NCBI GenBank assembly: GCA_947396885.1
Contig: OX377202.1
Coordinates: 72,884,643-72,948,642, forward strand
DNA from: Heligmosomoides polygyrus polygyrus
Taxonomy: Eukaryota > Nematoda > Chromadorea > Rhabditida > Heligmosomidae
DNA: 64,000 nucleotides
Reading direction: 5' to 3'
This document shows positions 43,037 to 54,952 of this stretch, one piece after another. The notes beneath the pieces are model-generated. The model did not search any database and was not told the origin of the DNA. It was given only the letters and a program-made list of their open reading frames with translations. A program made the position numbers and the translations under genes. Position 1 is the stretch's first letter; each line of letters begins with the position of its first letter.

Positions 43037-44075
43037 ATGCTACCGGAAGCGCCCCTGGACCGCCAAATTGGTGCCCGAGAATGTGCAGCACCACCCCGCA
43101 AGGTGGTGGTGCACTGGACGGATGCGACCCGAATGGCACTAATTGAGGAGGTTTCTAAAAGGAGAAACCTGTGGGATATAGCATCCGCAGCTTACAAGGA
43201 CAAGCAGCGCTCCGAGATGGATTGGCATTATGTCAGGGAAGAATCAAATGCGGCATTCAACGCATGCTATGAAGGTAAGAAATGAAGAGTTGCTTTCACA
43301 CAGGCATATAGGTTTACAGGTAGACTTATGATCTCGTTTCAGTGGATGACGTCAGGCGGCAATGGAAGAATCTTCGCGACTCGTTCCAGAAGAGATTGAA
43401 GGCCGCCAAGGAGCCAAGAAGTGGATCCGGTGCCAGTGACCCTCCGACGAAGTGGATATTCTTCGAGGCAATGCAGTTTCTGCTGGAATTTAATGATGAA
43501 GAGTACGTAGTAGCATTACCTCACTATCATCTGAAATCTTGATGTTGTCGTTGCAGAACACCGATGTCAAATGTAGGTGGCTACGGCTACGGGTGCAATG
43601 GTGCGGGCGGGTCGTCTGTCCGCTACGCGGCAAGCGACTCCAGAAGCGACAGCAACTCGCCCGCACCCTCAGGTTTCGGATTTCGAGAACGAGGAAACGA
43701 GCGGACGCAAGCAGAAATACAGGTACATCCCCTCTTGTATCTCTTTAACACATCTCGTCAAATCATGGAGTGTTGTTGCAGTCCTTTCGCGTATCTGCGA
43801 TCATCTGGGAGCAATGAGTGAAAGCCAACAGGCGGGAGACCAATACGACACGTTCGGTAGGAGTGTAATCATAAAGTTTAGCATTACTTTTGAAAGTTGT
43901 TTAATATGCTATCGGTTTCATGAAGGAGCTATTTCTAGGCATGTTCGTGGCTTCGAGACTGCGGAGTCTTCCTGAATCTAATAAAGCAGCGGCCGAATGG
44001 GCGGTTCTGGAACTGACAGATCATCTGACGAAGTTGCTTCGGGAGAATCTTCCGAATAGGCCCTCTGGGACGTGA
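43037..44075 (+). CDS. MADF-BESS DNA-binding protein of a PIF/Harbinger-type transposon
   Basis: Proposed exons are 43037-43274, 43343-43502, 43557-43722, about 43783-43856 and 43939-44075. The MADF domain is spliced from exons 1 and 2: WTDATRMALIEEVSKRRNLW, RSEMDWHYVREESNAAFNAC, then VDDVRRQWKNLRDSFQKRLK and TKWIFFEAMQFLLEF. The BESS-like end is YDTFGMFVASRLRSLPESNK followed by AAAEWAVLELTDHLTKLL. The ATG sits directly after TTTCAG, an ideal trans-splice acceptor. The exon 3 to exon 4 junction does not keep frame in my reading, so either that boundary is misplaced or a frameshift exists. In PIF/Harbinger elements such a DNA-binding partner accompanies the transposase; the convergent neighbour at 44889-46474 supports this. 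Confidence 0.75.
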
Positions 44076-44888
44076 CGGATGCCCATCGATGTGTTCCTAT
44101 CGCGTTCTGCCACGTCTTCCGGTATGAGTATCTCCGCATAAACTGGTCCTTCCGGACTCCAGCAGATCGCTCATTTGCGGACGCTTCAGGCTCCATAGTA
44201 GTGCTTCTTTGTATGGCTTCTCGTATTGCTCTTAAAACAATCCGTTCGAGTCGAAAAACGTGCATAGAGTTAGGAATAAACAACCTCGTTCACTATCTGG
44301 CATGGCGCCCATCTTCGCACAGAGCACCTCCATTGTTGCTTTCACACAGAACTGTGAAAGCAATAATGGAAGTGACGACACACCAGAACTTACCTCTGCA
44401 ACGGAACACTTCAAGATATAGAAGGATCATAGCGATAAAAGCGTTGCGTTATATTCATCAATGTTAACGAAGGAGAAAAACAAGCAATCACGATGGTATC
44501 CGCCTTCAAATAGCTAATTCACTTATGCAGTTGCTGCACTGATGCATAATTACGGATGGGATGCTTCTATCTTCATCATTACGGATGTTTGATATGTTTT
44601 TGTGTTGTTGTCGTTGCGACGAAGGTTGATGCATGAGCCGTATGTGAGTAATTGTGCTCTCGTTAAAGAGCATTCTGTCCTCCACCTCCTATAGGATGCT
44701 GGTATTATAACTATTATGACGTATTATGATATATTGTTGCGATTTCGATCAATAAACGATGTTTCGACCGATGAATGACATAACAATTTTCACTGAAAGC
44801 TAGGAAGCATGGTGAACTGTACAATTCGAGATCATCTTTGCGTTATTCATTGAATTCACAGTACACAGTATAGAAATGACTGTGAAAT
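44076..44888. other. Intergenic DNA between the convergent transposon genes
   Basis: Noncoding sequence between the stops of the MADF-BESS and transposase genes. It holds a short inverted pair ATTGTTGCTTTCACA/TGTGAAAGCAATAAT at 44332-44368. A 26-base segment at 44811-44836 is repeated in direct orientation at 47378-47403. Confidence 0.45.
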
Positions 44889-46474
44889 TCACAGAACGCC
44901 ACCTCTTCTGGCGAAGTATTCCTTCAAAGCGTCCCTAGTCGTCTTCGAACTGTAAGGAACGTTTCCTGAAACTCCCGGCTCCTCAGCTTCTGGGATAGGC
45001 TCACTAAATCCAAATCGCTGCAGAGCGACCTCCGCCCCTACACTCTCGACCAGCAAGTTGTGCAGGATCTGAATGTTGCGCTATATATCGTGTGATAACT
45101 AATCCAAGAATGATCGCTTCACCATTATGGCCAACGTGATCTTCCTGGCCACTGCAGGAGGTCCTGATATCTCTCGCATCAGGATCCTGAACCGGTTTGC
45201 GAGTATGCCAAAGTAATTTTCGACAACCCGTCTTGCCCTGCAAAATGTGTTGCCATATTCGCGACCCGTATATTGGCATGTCTCAAGTACGACTCACCTT
45301 GATTGCACGAGATTAAAGTGTGCACACTTAATGTCTTTAGAAGCCTCCACCTGGGAATAGGGCCTGATGAATCGGACCGTTTGACGGAACCCTTGATCCA
45401 CCAGGAAGTGGCATGGCACCTATAGAAGGCAATTTCTTCTTATGAGCTAGTTACCGTCCTAGAAAATACTATGTCTCCCACTTTCTCCATGTTTCCCAAC
45501 TGCTGAGGCGGTGGAAAGTCATCATCGTGCTCCTCAAGGAACGCTTTCATTGCGCTTCTCGAGAAGACTCCAGCGTCCGACGAGCGGCCTGTGGCTCCTG
45601 AACGAGAGAAGCTCATTGCAGTCCTCTTCGTACTATCCTGCACCTATCTTCGTAGGTGTTTTGCATACTTAAATCGTATATGATGCATCTGTAATCAGCA
45701 TCGACAAGGGCTAGCAGGACGATGCTGTAGTACCCTTTGTAGTTGTAGTACAGCGACCCACTTTCCGATGGACGCTGAATAAATCGTGAAATAGCAGTTA
45801 TTCGGACACTGTCATGTAGGTCACTTACTACAACAGCTATGTGCTTGCCGTCCAATGCTCCGATTGCAGCTGGATAGTTCGTTGAACGCCTAAATCCTGA
45901 CAATGCTGCCATCCACGTTCGATTCGTGGGTCGAGGAAAGGCCGCATCATGGAGCACTTAAAATTATATTTCGTATTCTCATCGCTTTTTAGTGTACAAA
46001 CTGCTTTACCCTCTATGATCGCTGGTGCCACTTCGCGAACTATCTTGGAAGCCGTAAAACTTCCGATCGCGAACTCCCCACTCATTTGAGTCCAAGTGCC
46101 TCCATGACCTGCATATCTGAACATAGCCACGATGACAATATGTTCACACTGCGTGGATCCACAACCTGCTTCGCTCACCGCAGGAAAATGGCCAGTTTAT
46201 GTCGCGTTCCTATGGGCCCAAGGTGCGTGGCTGCATGCACAAGCTTAGGATAGAGATGGCGATGCAGCTCCTCGAACTCCTGTGGGTACATCCGCACGAA
46301 TTCATGGTAGCTCCTTGGGTTGAGAGATGCCAGGTAGGCATCGAAAATCCTAAACCTGGTCTCCACAAAGGGTACATGAGCTTCGTTCATGTACTCTTTG
46401 CCGGCATCCATTAACACAGCCAAGAGGAGCTCCATGAGTGCAGTCAGTCTTCTACTTCCATCGTCCATGAACAT
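44889..46474 (-). CDS. PIF/Harbinger transposase (DDE_Tnp_4)
   Basis: A multi-exon minus-strand gene. Exon 1 (from 46474) ends HKLAIFLR. The second begins RYAGHGGTWTQMSGEFAIGS and contains SKIVREVAPAII. The third carries GALDGKHIAVVVSD (first catalytic D) and YNYKGYYSIVLLALVDADY. The fourth carries ATGRSSDAGVFSRSAMKAFL. Then come LPCHFLVDQGF, RRVVENYFGILANRFRIL (catalytic E) and ITLAIM. Splicing continues to ILHNLLVESVGAEVALQRFG and the tail TTRDALKEYFARRGGVL, with a stop at 44889-44891. Introns of 50-65 bp have consistent phase. No lesion was found, so it may be active or recently active. It would cut and paste DNA with its partner protein. Confidence 0.82.
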
Positions 46475-46479
46475 CTGTG

Positions 46480-47377
46480 AATAGCTTCACAGTGACACCG
46501 TTCTAATCTTCATGAAGCGTGGAGTTCTCTCACCCTCGTAGCCCCTCGCACCAAGCGATATGGGTGGGCACGATGCATCCCTCTGCCAACGGCAATGTTG
46601 CTCATGACGTACATTACGATCTAAAGATTCATCTTGAAGACACCTCCAGAAGCCCATACTTTTTTGCTATACGAAAGGCGGAGAGTTGACTGGTCACACA
46701 AGAGCAGACTTGCTTAGTTAGACGCTATTGCCCGCCCCCCCCCCCCCCTTATCTGAACAGCTCTCCTTCGCTGGTATTAGATCTCTACTTGGGATCCCCT
46801 CTGATTACCGAACGACATATGGCCACGTCTTCTCTTATAGAACAATAGTTTAAATTTTATAGATTCGTTTTCTAAAACTTCGACTTTAGTATTCTATTTT
46901 GTGCTGTATACTTCTGTGAGCTTCAGTCTTGTCTCTTAAGTCCAGACTTCACATTCGAACCATGACACCGTACTTCATTTTCAACTGGCTTCTTGATAAC
47001 TACAATGCTTCAGTGGAGGTACACCACATTGACTCCAAAGACGATTCTCTTCTCTGTCTTTATCGGGTAGCCCGGACGAACACATTTCATACATACATAC
47101 GTGACATGAGGTATGGAGACAGTTGCAGGATGAGAAATGTTACGACAAAACAGTTCATGCTATCTCGGTTATGCAATGCTAATGGATAAAAAATTTCAAC
47201 GTCTGAGCAATACGCAGTACTGGCCATTACAAGGATATTCCGATGCTATCAGATCTACTTGTAATATGGAAGCTAGCAATACGCAGTGAATCTGTGTGTC
47301 TTCAACAGAACAGAACCTGAGAGATTTATATTAGTCCTTGTAGTTATGTTACAACGTGCAAACTGAAGAGGAGAGAG
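46480..47377. other. Region upstream of the transposase, no gene seen
   Basis: Expected to hold the transposase promoter and the second transposon terminus; neither is identified. A C run lies at 46735-46748. The 86-codon frame at 46929-47189 resembles nothing I recognise. Confidence 0.35.
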
Positions 47378-47416
47378 CATGGTGAATGGTACAATTCGAA
47401 ATAATTACGGGGAATC

Positions 47417-47704
47417 TTAGAGAACACGATAAAGCATCTTCCGCTGCATCTTGTACTGCAGATCACTTTGTCGTACCACGTTCATGATTAACTGAAGAAA
47501 CCTGGAATTACATAGGACTACGTGAGACAAGCAATAATATCCATACCTTCCTAACCAACGTCTTGTTGTAGTGTTGCCGCGTGACAAAGTCCTGAATTAT
47601 AACCACCTCTGACACGCCTGTTCCTACGGAGTAGCGCTTCTGCATCTGAGCCTCAATCCCCTGCATTGATTCCCGGTCAATGTCAGACGTCAATCCTTCG
47701 ACTC
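47417..47704 (-). pseudogene. mcm-5: MCM5 C-terminal fragment (two exons)
   Basis: Exon 47547-47704 reads MQGIEAQMQKRYSVGTGVSE then VVIIQDFVTRQHYNKTLVRK. After a 45-bp intron, exon 47417-47501 reads FLQLIMNVVRQSDLQYKMQR then KMLYRVL and stops. This is the C-terminal winged-helix part of MCM5, a subunit of the replicative MCM2-7 helicase. With the obvious donor and acceptor there is one extra base after LVRK, which would break frame. No upstream MCM5 exons are present; the next sequence to the right is NTPDase. Hence a duplicated fragment, though a misjoined true gene end is possible. Confidence 0.75.
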
Positions 47705-47934
47705 CTTAAAAGAGAAACACTTCGGGTAGGGTTTAACATAGACTAGAATACTAAACAGAACTAGGCAATCGAAGGAACTCCGGGGTCTCGCTGATCTAAC
47801 TTACCTATTTCAGGATATCTTGCCGGTGTGCAGGGACATAAGCCCTTTACTATTTACCGAGTCGGTAATCGTTATGCGAGCAAGCACGTATACTTAAAAC
47901 ATTAATTTAAATTGTGTACATCAAGGAACTTGCC

Positions 47935-50900
47935 TGAAAATGATTGTGTTCCCTATCGACCTCAAAGCCGTCGTGAAGAACTGCTGTTATCCATGCCGAT
48001 TTGAAGCACTGACTTTTCAGTCGATCCTCATTTGACTTCGGGTATAACTTCCGACGAGCAGCTGCCTTTAATCAAAACGAAATTTCAAATCAATGATGGC
48101 TCTAAGAAGAATAATAACTAGACCTGTATAGAAGACCACCGCTGTGAACAGTACTGTTTCGATTTTTCAGGAATTACAGTATGATTGTAGGAACCGCCGA
48201 GAGACAGCACTCCATCCAGCGAATACCAGTACTCAGAGAAGCCGTATAAAACCATTGTAGAAAGAGAAACCTATAAAGATGAAGAACGACATAATGAAAA
48301 CATGGAGAAATGGAGACATGGAAGCTACGTGGACACATACATAGGTGCAGCAACATTTCCAAAGAAGCAGTTCGGCTTGCAGAGCGATTTTGGATTAGCC
48401 GACGGCTTCGTCAATAAATTTGAGATTTGCTTAACGCATCCTTCCCAGTCGCCAATTCCCTAGAAAAAGAGATTCCTAGTACTTCTCTGAAATGAGAGTC
48501 AAGCCAAGATGGAAAGTACCACTAGCTTCCTTTCGAGGGAACACTGTACCGTCACTCCGATTGATGACCTTCTGTATGTTCACCGGCATACATTCGTCTC
48601 TAACGTAGTCCTACTTCGTCTGCAGAGGCCGATCGCTAAGTTCCTGCTCGTACTTTCGCAACCCTAAGAAGGTCGAATTCTGTTGACGTTAAGTTACGAT
48701 ATTCTCAATTACTCTCAAGCCGCCAAACCTTCATTGACACCGTAGCCCAAAAATGTGGTCACGAAGAGCTTGTACTTGTGCCTGTTATCATCGTCACGGC
48801 AACCGAGATTGACCTGATCAGATTGCATCACCATCTCATTGACTAAGAGAAGTCTGTCAACTCAGAAATGTTGAGGTATTGGGTGCAGTACATATGAACA
48901 ATGCTACCAGGAAGTGGGAAACCCACATTTTCGACGTTTTCGCTTCGAAATTCATCATCTGGCTGCATTTCAAATGCGATTTGCATGCTTGCACCACCCA
49001 TGTCAATCATTCCAACGGTGTCCGGCTGCGCTTCCTCCGAAGAATTGCTAATGTTGAATTTACCTAGAGCAGAAGGACTCAGTGAGATGTGCGAAAAGCA
49101 GTTATGAAAACACTCCTCAAAACACTGGAATTCTAGCGTTGCATCTTAGCTGCGAATTAGAACGTCCTTACCTAAGATGTAGTTAACAGCGATCCAGCTG
49201 TAAATTCCTTCCCATTTGCCTTCAATCACTCGTATGAGCTCTTTCATAATCTAAAAATTAAGAAATGAACAACTTTAGATAGATGCAATAAGATGAATCA
49301 GATGCAATAATAAGGACTTTCGAAGTTCAAGTTCAGTAGTAAAACAAGTGAAAATATTGCTGTGAAACGAGTTTAGTCTAATAATGAAAATTCAAGAATG
49401 GCAAGTTTTACATAAAAACTTTATATTCAACCCTTACTTCTCCATGATCAGCGCACAAAATATTTAGTTTCGGAAATGGCAAGCTCGACAACGCAGTACT
49501 GCTATCCTTTGAGTGTCGCTACTTTATCATGCTTACTAAAATTGCATTTTGCAGCGTGACTGGTCTGGTCGATTGGAACAAACATGGAAAACCACCTTAG
49601 GACACCCGAAGCAACGATGCTTTATACACCGCACAAGGATCAAAGGTCCCCACCGAGAAGTTGACCGGGAGAAGTCTGAAACAACACTAGAAGGGTGGTT
49701 CTAACCTCCAAGTAGGACAAACGTTACTGAAACCGATTAACAAATGTTAGTTTTGAGAGTAAGAATAAGATTACTTTTGAGAATTATCCGAAATGATGTC
49801 CTAAGGGAACACATCCGCACAACGAGTCGGGATAAAATAGATGCTTTGATATGAGCTTAATTTCATTACCATACATTAAGTTCCATACAACTTGTTTAGT
49901 CCCAAAGATGTGTCCGCAACAAAAATAAGAAAACAAATAAAAAACTGAGATCTTGCAGGCTTGGTTGAGAAAAACGCGATGCATAGTAACGAAGCTCGGA
50001 AGCGAAAACATAAGCGTTCGAAGTTGACAACAATTATTGAGAAAACGCTGACCTGCATCGGCGTCGTTTGTGGTAGCTTCGTATGAAGGTCACTGAGGAT
50101 AGCAGCTTGTTGCCTGCAGGTTATAAGCTAAGCTAGAAAGCAGCTTTCCACCAGGAAAGGAGCTCACCATATGTCTGATCAGCGAAAATACACACTGCTG
50201 CTAGAATCTTCGCCTTTCATGTAGTAAAGAACTACGTTCCATTTCTGTCAAGACCTTGAACCTACTGAGTTAGTAGGGCTGAATTTTTACTATGGAATAG
50301 CACATTCTCACAACGCAACAGCTTCCAAACATCGACTATGCAAAAAACAAACAAGAATACTGCTTCATAGGCGCAGGGTGAGATTCTTGCCTTGCACTAC
50401 TCTTGTATGTTCCTTCATAATCCGATAGGTACAACAAATGAAGGAGCGGATTACATTTTCTACTATTTCTACTATTTGAAAGATAAAGATTCTCGCAATA
50501 GTGTTCATTTCGTCATTCGGACAAAAGCCTTAGACCCTTCCCTGTTCATTACTTTCGTTTCTTCTAAAAGAATCAATGTTAAACGTATGCATTAGCAATG
50601 ACCTAACGCAATCACCAATTAATTGGAAAATTCGCAATTAAATGATGACGCAAAACAGATAAGAAATGGCAAAAGAAGTATAGTTGGTATACCGCTGTTC
50701 TTTACAACACAATCCTTGACTCCTCTCAAGCATATGGCAATAATGCAAACAAAGAAAGTTGAGTACGTTGCTGGGGTTTGAAAGCATTTGATTTGGATTT
50801 GCAAGTATAACCGCCCTCGCTGCCCAACCTGAGCAAACACTCATAGAGGATTGAAAACTGGATAAAGACATACCTCTAAGGAACAAGACGTATTCCAGCG

Positions 50901-51255
50901 GTGGCCAAAAGGAAAACCGGTGTGTACGGCAGGTTATCGTGAGGGATGCACTGTGTTGCGTAGTCCAACAACGGCTTTATGTACTCTAGAAGCAGACTGT
51001 AAATAGGATGAAAACAGATTTTCGTATAAAACACGCTACTTGCAGCTTGATCGGGATGATCTTGAAAAGAGCTCAAATCAGGGTAGACTTTCTTCACTAC
51101 ATGATTGTTCAGATGATCATGTAATACACAAGGAGTACAAAAACACAAGAAAGCAACAAAAACCAAACATCCACCAGCAAAAAATAAAACTTGAAGAGTC
51201 ACTCACCTTCGGCGGATATTCCGGCTCCTCACCTCGCAGCCGGTCGTCGGCGACC
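47935..51255 (-). pseudogene. Golgi-type NTPDase (UDA-1/ENTPD4-like), left copy with in-frame stops
   Basis: Exons on minus: about 51208-51254, 51040-51096 (VYPDLSSFQDHPDQAA), 50874-50985 (PVFLLATAGIRLVP, apyrase region ACR2), 50053-50113, 49172-49250 ([23 protein letters not shown]3), 48927-49063 (VGMIDMGGASMQIAFE, ACR4), 48729-48813 ([16 protein letters not shown]) and 48663 leftward (LRKYEQELSDRPLQ..DECMPVNIQKVI). These are followed by GDWEGCVKQISNLL..CFFGNVAAP, YGFSEYWYSLDGVLSLGG and [20 protein letters not shown] near 48065-47940. In-frame TAG codons lie at 50876-50878 (expected Glu) and 48611-48613. The first exon junction is out of frame, and ACR1 and the last segment are missing. The family hydrolyses nucleoside di- and triphosphates in the Golgi lumen. 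Confidence 0.85.
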
Positions 51256-51848
51256 TGAAATTGAATGTTACAACCGATACGAAGCAACAAAAGCCCAGGA
51301 AAGAGCAGAAATGCACGATAAAATAAGAAAATGAGAGACGAGCGCCGAAAATAATCAGCTGATCGGCGTTATCGATCGCCGAGTTTAAAGGACGCGCCTG
51401 TTTCCACTCTTGGATCCCCGTCGCGAAAGGCTAGAGCGCAGACAGATTTTGCTGGCGCCGCTGGAGCGGCAGCGGCCACAATGTTTCCTATCATTATCGC
51501 CGTTGCCGCTGAGCGGCGCCGGCGCCGCCCAGCGGTGCCGGCCAGCGGCGCCGGTGAGCTCGCCGCTAGCGGCGCGCTCTGCGTCCCTGCCCTATGATGA
51601 AGGATAGGGCAGCGGCAACGCCGCAAAAGTGTGCGGAGCCCTTTAGGTATCGGGAGAAGATAGACAAGCGGTCGATATTCATGCCAGCTAACCCTTGTCG
51701 TTAGATTGAAGTCACCAAGTAAAACAGTATTCACCACAGAAGAACAAAGAGCATGGAGTTCATCATGTAAACAGTCATTATTACCGAATCAGGTGGCGGT
51801 AAACAAGTATAAATCTTGTGAAAGTTGACGTAGCAGCACATAGCATAA
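48590..51848. repeat. Large inverted repeat, left arm
   Basis: Pairs with 56030-59288 such that coordinates sum to 107878 at every point checked (ends, exons, open frames), so there are no net indels over 3259 bp, and all translated pieces are identical. Outside, homology stops at 48589/59289 inside an NTPDase exon. Inside, it stops at 51849/56029 within a LINE endonuclease relic. It is either a very recent inverted duplication or an assembly fold-back. Confidence 0.9.
51340..51643 (-). mobile_element. Half-element of the GC-rich TAA-target MITE (left arm)
   Basis: The terminus reads AGGGCTCCGCACACTTTTGC on minus, ending at 51643. The element contains TTTAAAGGACGCGCCTGTTT and GGCTAGAGCGCAGACAG, collinear with 3255-3557. 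The other terminus is absent. It sits directly upstream of the first NTPDase exon and interrupts a LINE endonuclease relic. Mirrored at 56235-56538. Confidence 0.6.
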
Positions 51849-51963
51849 AGTAGTTCAATTTTTTGGTGTACAAAGATGAATAGAATAATAACATACAAGC
51901 TCCACCTTCTCTCATTGCTGGACCGTCAAATCGGTAGATGGTGTAAGGACAATCAGCAGTCAC
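51650..51963 (-). pseudogene. LINE endonuclease fragment
   Basis: The minus strand, in shifting frames, reads YRFDGPAMREGGACMLL, STFTRFILVYR and VVNTVLLGDFNLTTRVSW. These correspond to the R.DR..RGGGV, VYRPP and GDFN blocks of a CR1/Jockey-type endonuclease. It is distinct from the complete CR1 next to it. The part right of 51848 is not in the other arm. Confidence 0.6.
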
Positions 51964-52148
51964 TTCGGTGTGTTTTATTTTGGAGTTAATAATAATAATA
52001 ATTTATTACGTTGTTTAAGACAAACGTTAGAAAACGCGACGAACAGTAACACAGACCATTATGAGAATACTTCGTACAATGACAGCGTTAAAGCAAGACA
52101 ATTCATTAAGGTAGGAGTCGAGAGGTGAAAGAATGGGTAGTGAAATGT

Positions 52149-54917
52149 TTAAAAGCTGAGAATCTTCTCAGAGGCCATCCGTTTGAAAGAAGGAAAGTTG
52201 GGAGGTGTATGCACTATCGCGCTTTTCAAAGATACGTACATAGATCCTGCTCTTACAACAAATGAATTCGCTCGGATATTAGTCCTAGGTCTTCGATAAG
52301 TCAGTTTATAGCAATTTCCTCGCGTCTTCGATGCTATGTAACTATAGAATGTTGCGCTATCAACGTCACACATTCCAGACATTATCTTAAAAACCATGGA
52401 GACATCTCTTAGTTTCCTACGTGTTTCCAATGAATGAAGACCGAGAAATTTGTTTTTAATTGTAGACCTTGGTATTAGAGAATACAAAAATCCACCATAT
52501 CTGACAATTAATTTTCTAGTGAAATTATTCTGAATCTTCTCAATAGCTGCAATATCCTTTTTCTTACAAGGTGAAAACACTGTTGTACCGCATTCTAAAA
52601 GCGGTCTAACGTAGGTTTTGTACACCTTAAGTAAAACCTGGATGTTCTTCGTACCCAATCCTTTGAAAATTTGGTAAGTGCGGACATACGCCCTCCTGCA
52701 AATGCTTTTGTAGTGCTCGCTAAGGTCTAACTTGTTATTGTAAGAAAATCCTAAATCAACAACATGATCAACAGTAGGAATGATGGTACCTTGAATGTTA
52801 AAAGTTGCGGGACCTGAACAGCTACCTAGCCTCATATGATCTGTTTTCTCAGGAGATAGAGGCAAGGACCACAAACGGGACCACTCACTAATAGCATCAA
52901 TTGCGGACTGAAGATTGGCTGATGAGTTGTTTCCAGTCTCACAGTAAATCTTGACATCGTCAGCATACTGCTTAAAACGTATTCCAAAGTCACTAACAAC
53001 CTGGGCAAGGTCGTAGGTATAAACAGAGAACAGAAGTGGTGATAAAACACTTCCCTGAGGTACACCGCTTTTAACATCTTCAGTTTCAGAATAATGTTTG
53101 TTGACCTTGACCTGATATGTTCTTCCAGTGATAAATTCCTTTATCCAATTTACAAGTATAGGATGAACATTGAGCTTCTCCAACTTGAAAATAAGCTTAC
53201 TATGACAAACGCGATCAAAGGCTTTAGAAAAATCCAAATAAATAACATGGCAGCTCTTTCTGTCGTCTAGTGCACATGTTCAATCATTTAGCGATTCCAG
53301 AAGGTTTGTTTCAATAGAGCGTCCTTTAACAAATCCATGTTGGCTCTTAGGTATAATGGAATTTGTCTCCAGATGGTCTGATAGATGATCTCTTACAATT
53401 TTCTCAAAGACACGGCAAAAAAGTGATGTGATGCTAACAGGTCTATAGTTTATCGGGTCGCTCGACGGTTCCTTCTTTAAAATTGGTTTAATGTACGAAT
53501 GTTTCCAGCGCCTGGGCACTTGTGAGTACATCATGGACTGATTAAAAATGTAAGCCAACGGTTTTGCAAGCACATGCGCTGTTTCCTTAATAAATCTCCA
53601 GGGAATATTGCCTGGAGTGATCGAAAAGGATGCCGGCCATTTTTGGAGGAGTTCGAATATCCTTAGTTCATTAAACCAAGGGAAAGTCTCCATTGCATGA
53701 CTGATGACAGGGTCGAAACACGGGAGGATGTTTCCATCTCTAATGAAGACTTTTCCAAATTGATGGGCTAGCATGTTTGCCTTATCGTAGTCTCCTATTG
53801 CTCGTATGCTTCCATTATTTAGAACGGGTACGCTGCTCTTAAGATTCAGCCTGTTGTTTATATACTTGAACAGTGAACGCTTCTCTCCAGATTCTATTAT
53901 TTTTCGTTCACGATTGGGATTAAACTTATCCAATTTTTTTGCAAAGCATTTAGAAAACATTCTATAAGCCTCCCAATTTTGGAAAGCTTGTGATTTGCAA
54001 GCCACTGAAAACAGGCAGGCTTTGTGCTCAAACATTCTTTGGAGGTACGTTGGCATAGAGGACCGCGTCGCGGACACGCAGGCCCATGGTACAAACATCT
54101 CTACTGCGTGATAAAGAATATTTAAAAACATTTCGTATTTCTCATTAACTGTTTCTGCTTGTTCCAGGGATTCAACCCACATAACACCGCTTAAATATTC
54201 GCAAACTCTTGAGTAATCACACTTCGAAAAAAGTCGGCGGTATGCAACGTTAGAGCTAGGAAGCTCGACGTTGACGTCAAATGAGAAGCTTGAGTGATCG
54301 CTTGTACCAATCGGTGGCATAATCTGAATCTGACCAATGAGGTTTTTGTCATTTGACAGAAGCAGATCAAGAAAATGTTCTCCTCTTGTGGGGGTCTTTA
54401 TAAACTGCTTGAGGTCATAATTATTCACGAATTCAAGAAAATTTTCACACCCTGAGGCTGTAGGGCTCGACGAAATCCAGTTGATCTCTGGAAAATTGAA
54501 GTCCCCAACAATTACGGCAGGATGCTCAGTAATAATAAGGTCACTAATAGCGTTAATAAGTTGTTCAGTGTGAAGCGGCGAGCAAGCGGGCGTTCTGTAC
54601 ACAGCTACCAACCTCACCGGAGTCGGATTACAAAGAACATCGAGTGCTAGAATTTCGTAACCTTTACATACGCTTTCGGAAAAGACAAGTTCATACTGAA
54701 AGGTTTTTAAAAGGAGAACCAGTACTCCACCTCCCTTTTTTCTCGGTCTATCGCAACGAATGACCTCAAACTTACAACACGAATTGTATAAAAGGGATGG
54801 CAAAGAATGATGACACTTTAGCCAAGTTTCAGTGAATACGCATAAGTCATATCTACTAGCTAAAACTAAATCGATTTCCTTGGCGTTCTTAGGAATCGAG
54901 CGGACATTCGAATACAA
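52149..54917 (-). pseudogene. CR1 ORF2: endonuclease and reverse transcriptase, one nonsense codon
   Basis: One continuous frame except for TGA at 53280-53282, falling between LLESLND and TCALDDRK where relatives usually have Trp. Endonuclease motifs are MYSNVRSI, VFTETWLK, CDRPRKKGGGVLVLL, VIVGDFNFPEINW and GTSDHSSFSF. Reverse transcriptase motifs are SYIKPILKKEPSSDPINYRP, QHGFVKGRSIETN, YLDFSKAFDRV, SGVPQGSVLSPLLFSVYTYD and FKQYADDVKIY (catalytic YADD). The total is about 920 codons. Everything else looks functional, so the insertion is young. Confidence 0.88.
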
Positions 54918-54952
54918 GCACCTAACTGAACACCGTAGATTTCTATTCAGTT

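Noticed and set aside
48879..49107. Open frames of 62 and 68 codons identical on the opposite strand of both arms
   Set aside because: They are antisense shadows of NTPDase exon 6.
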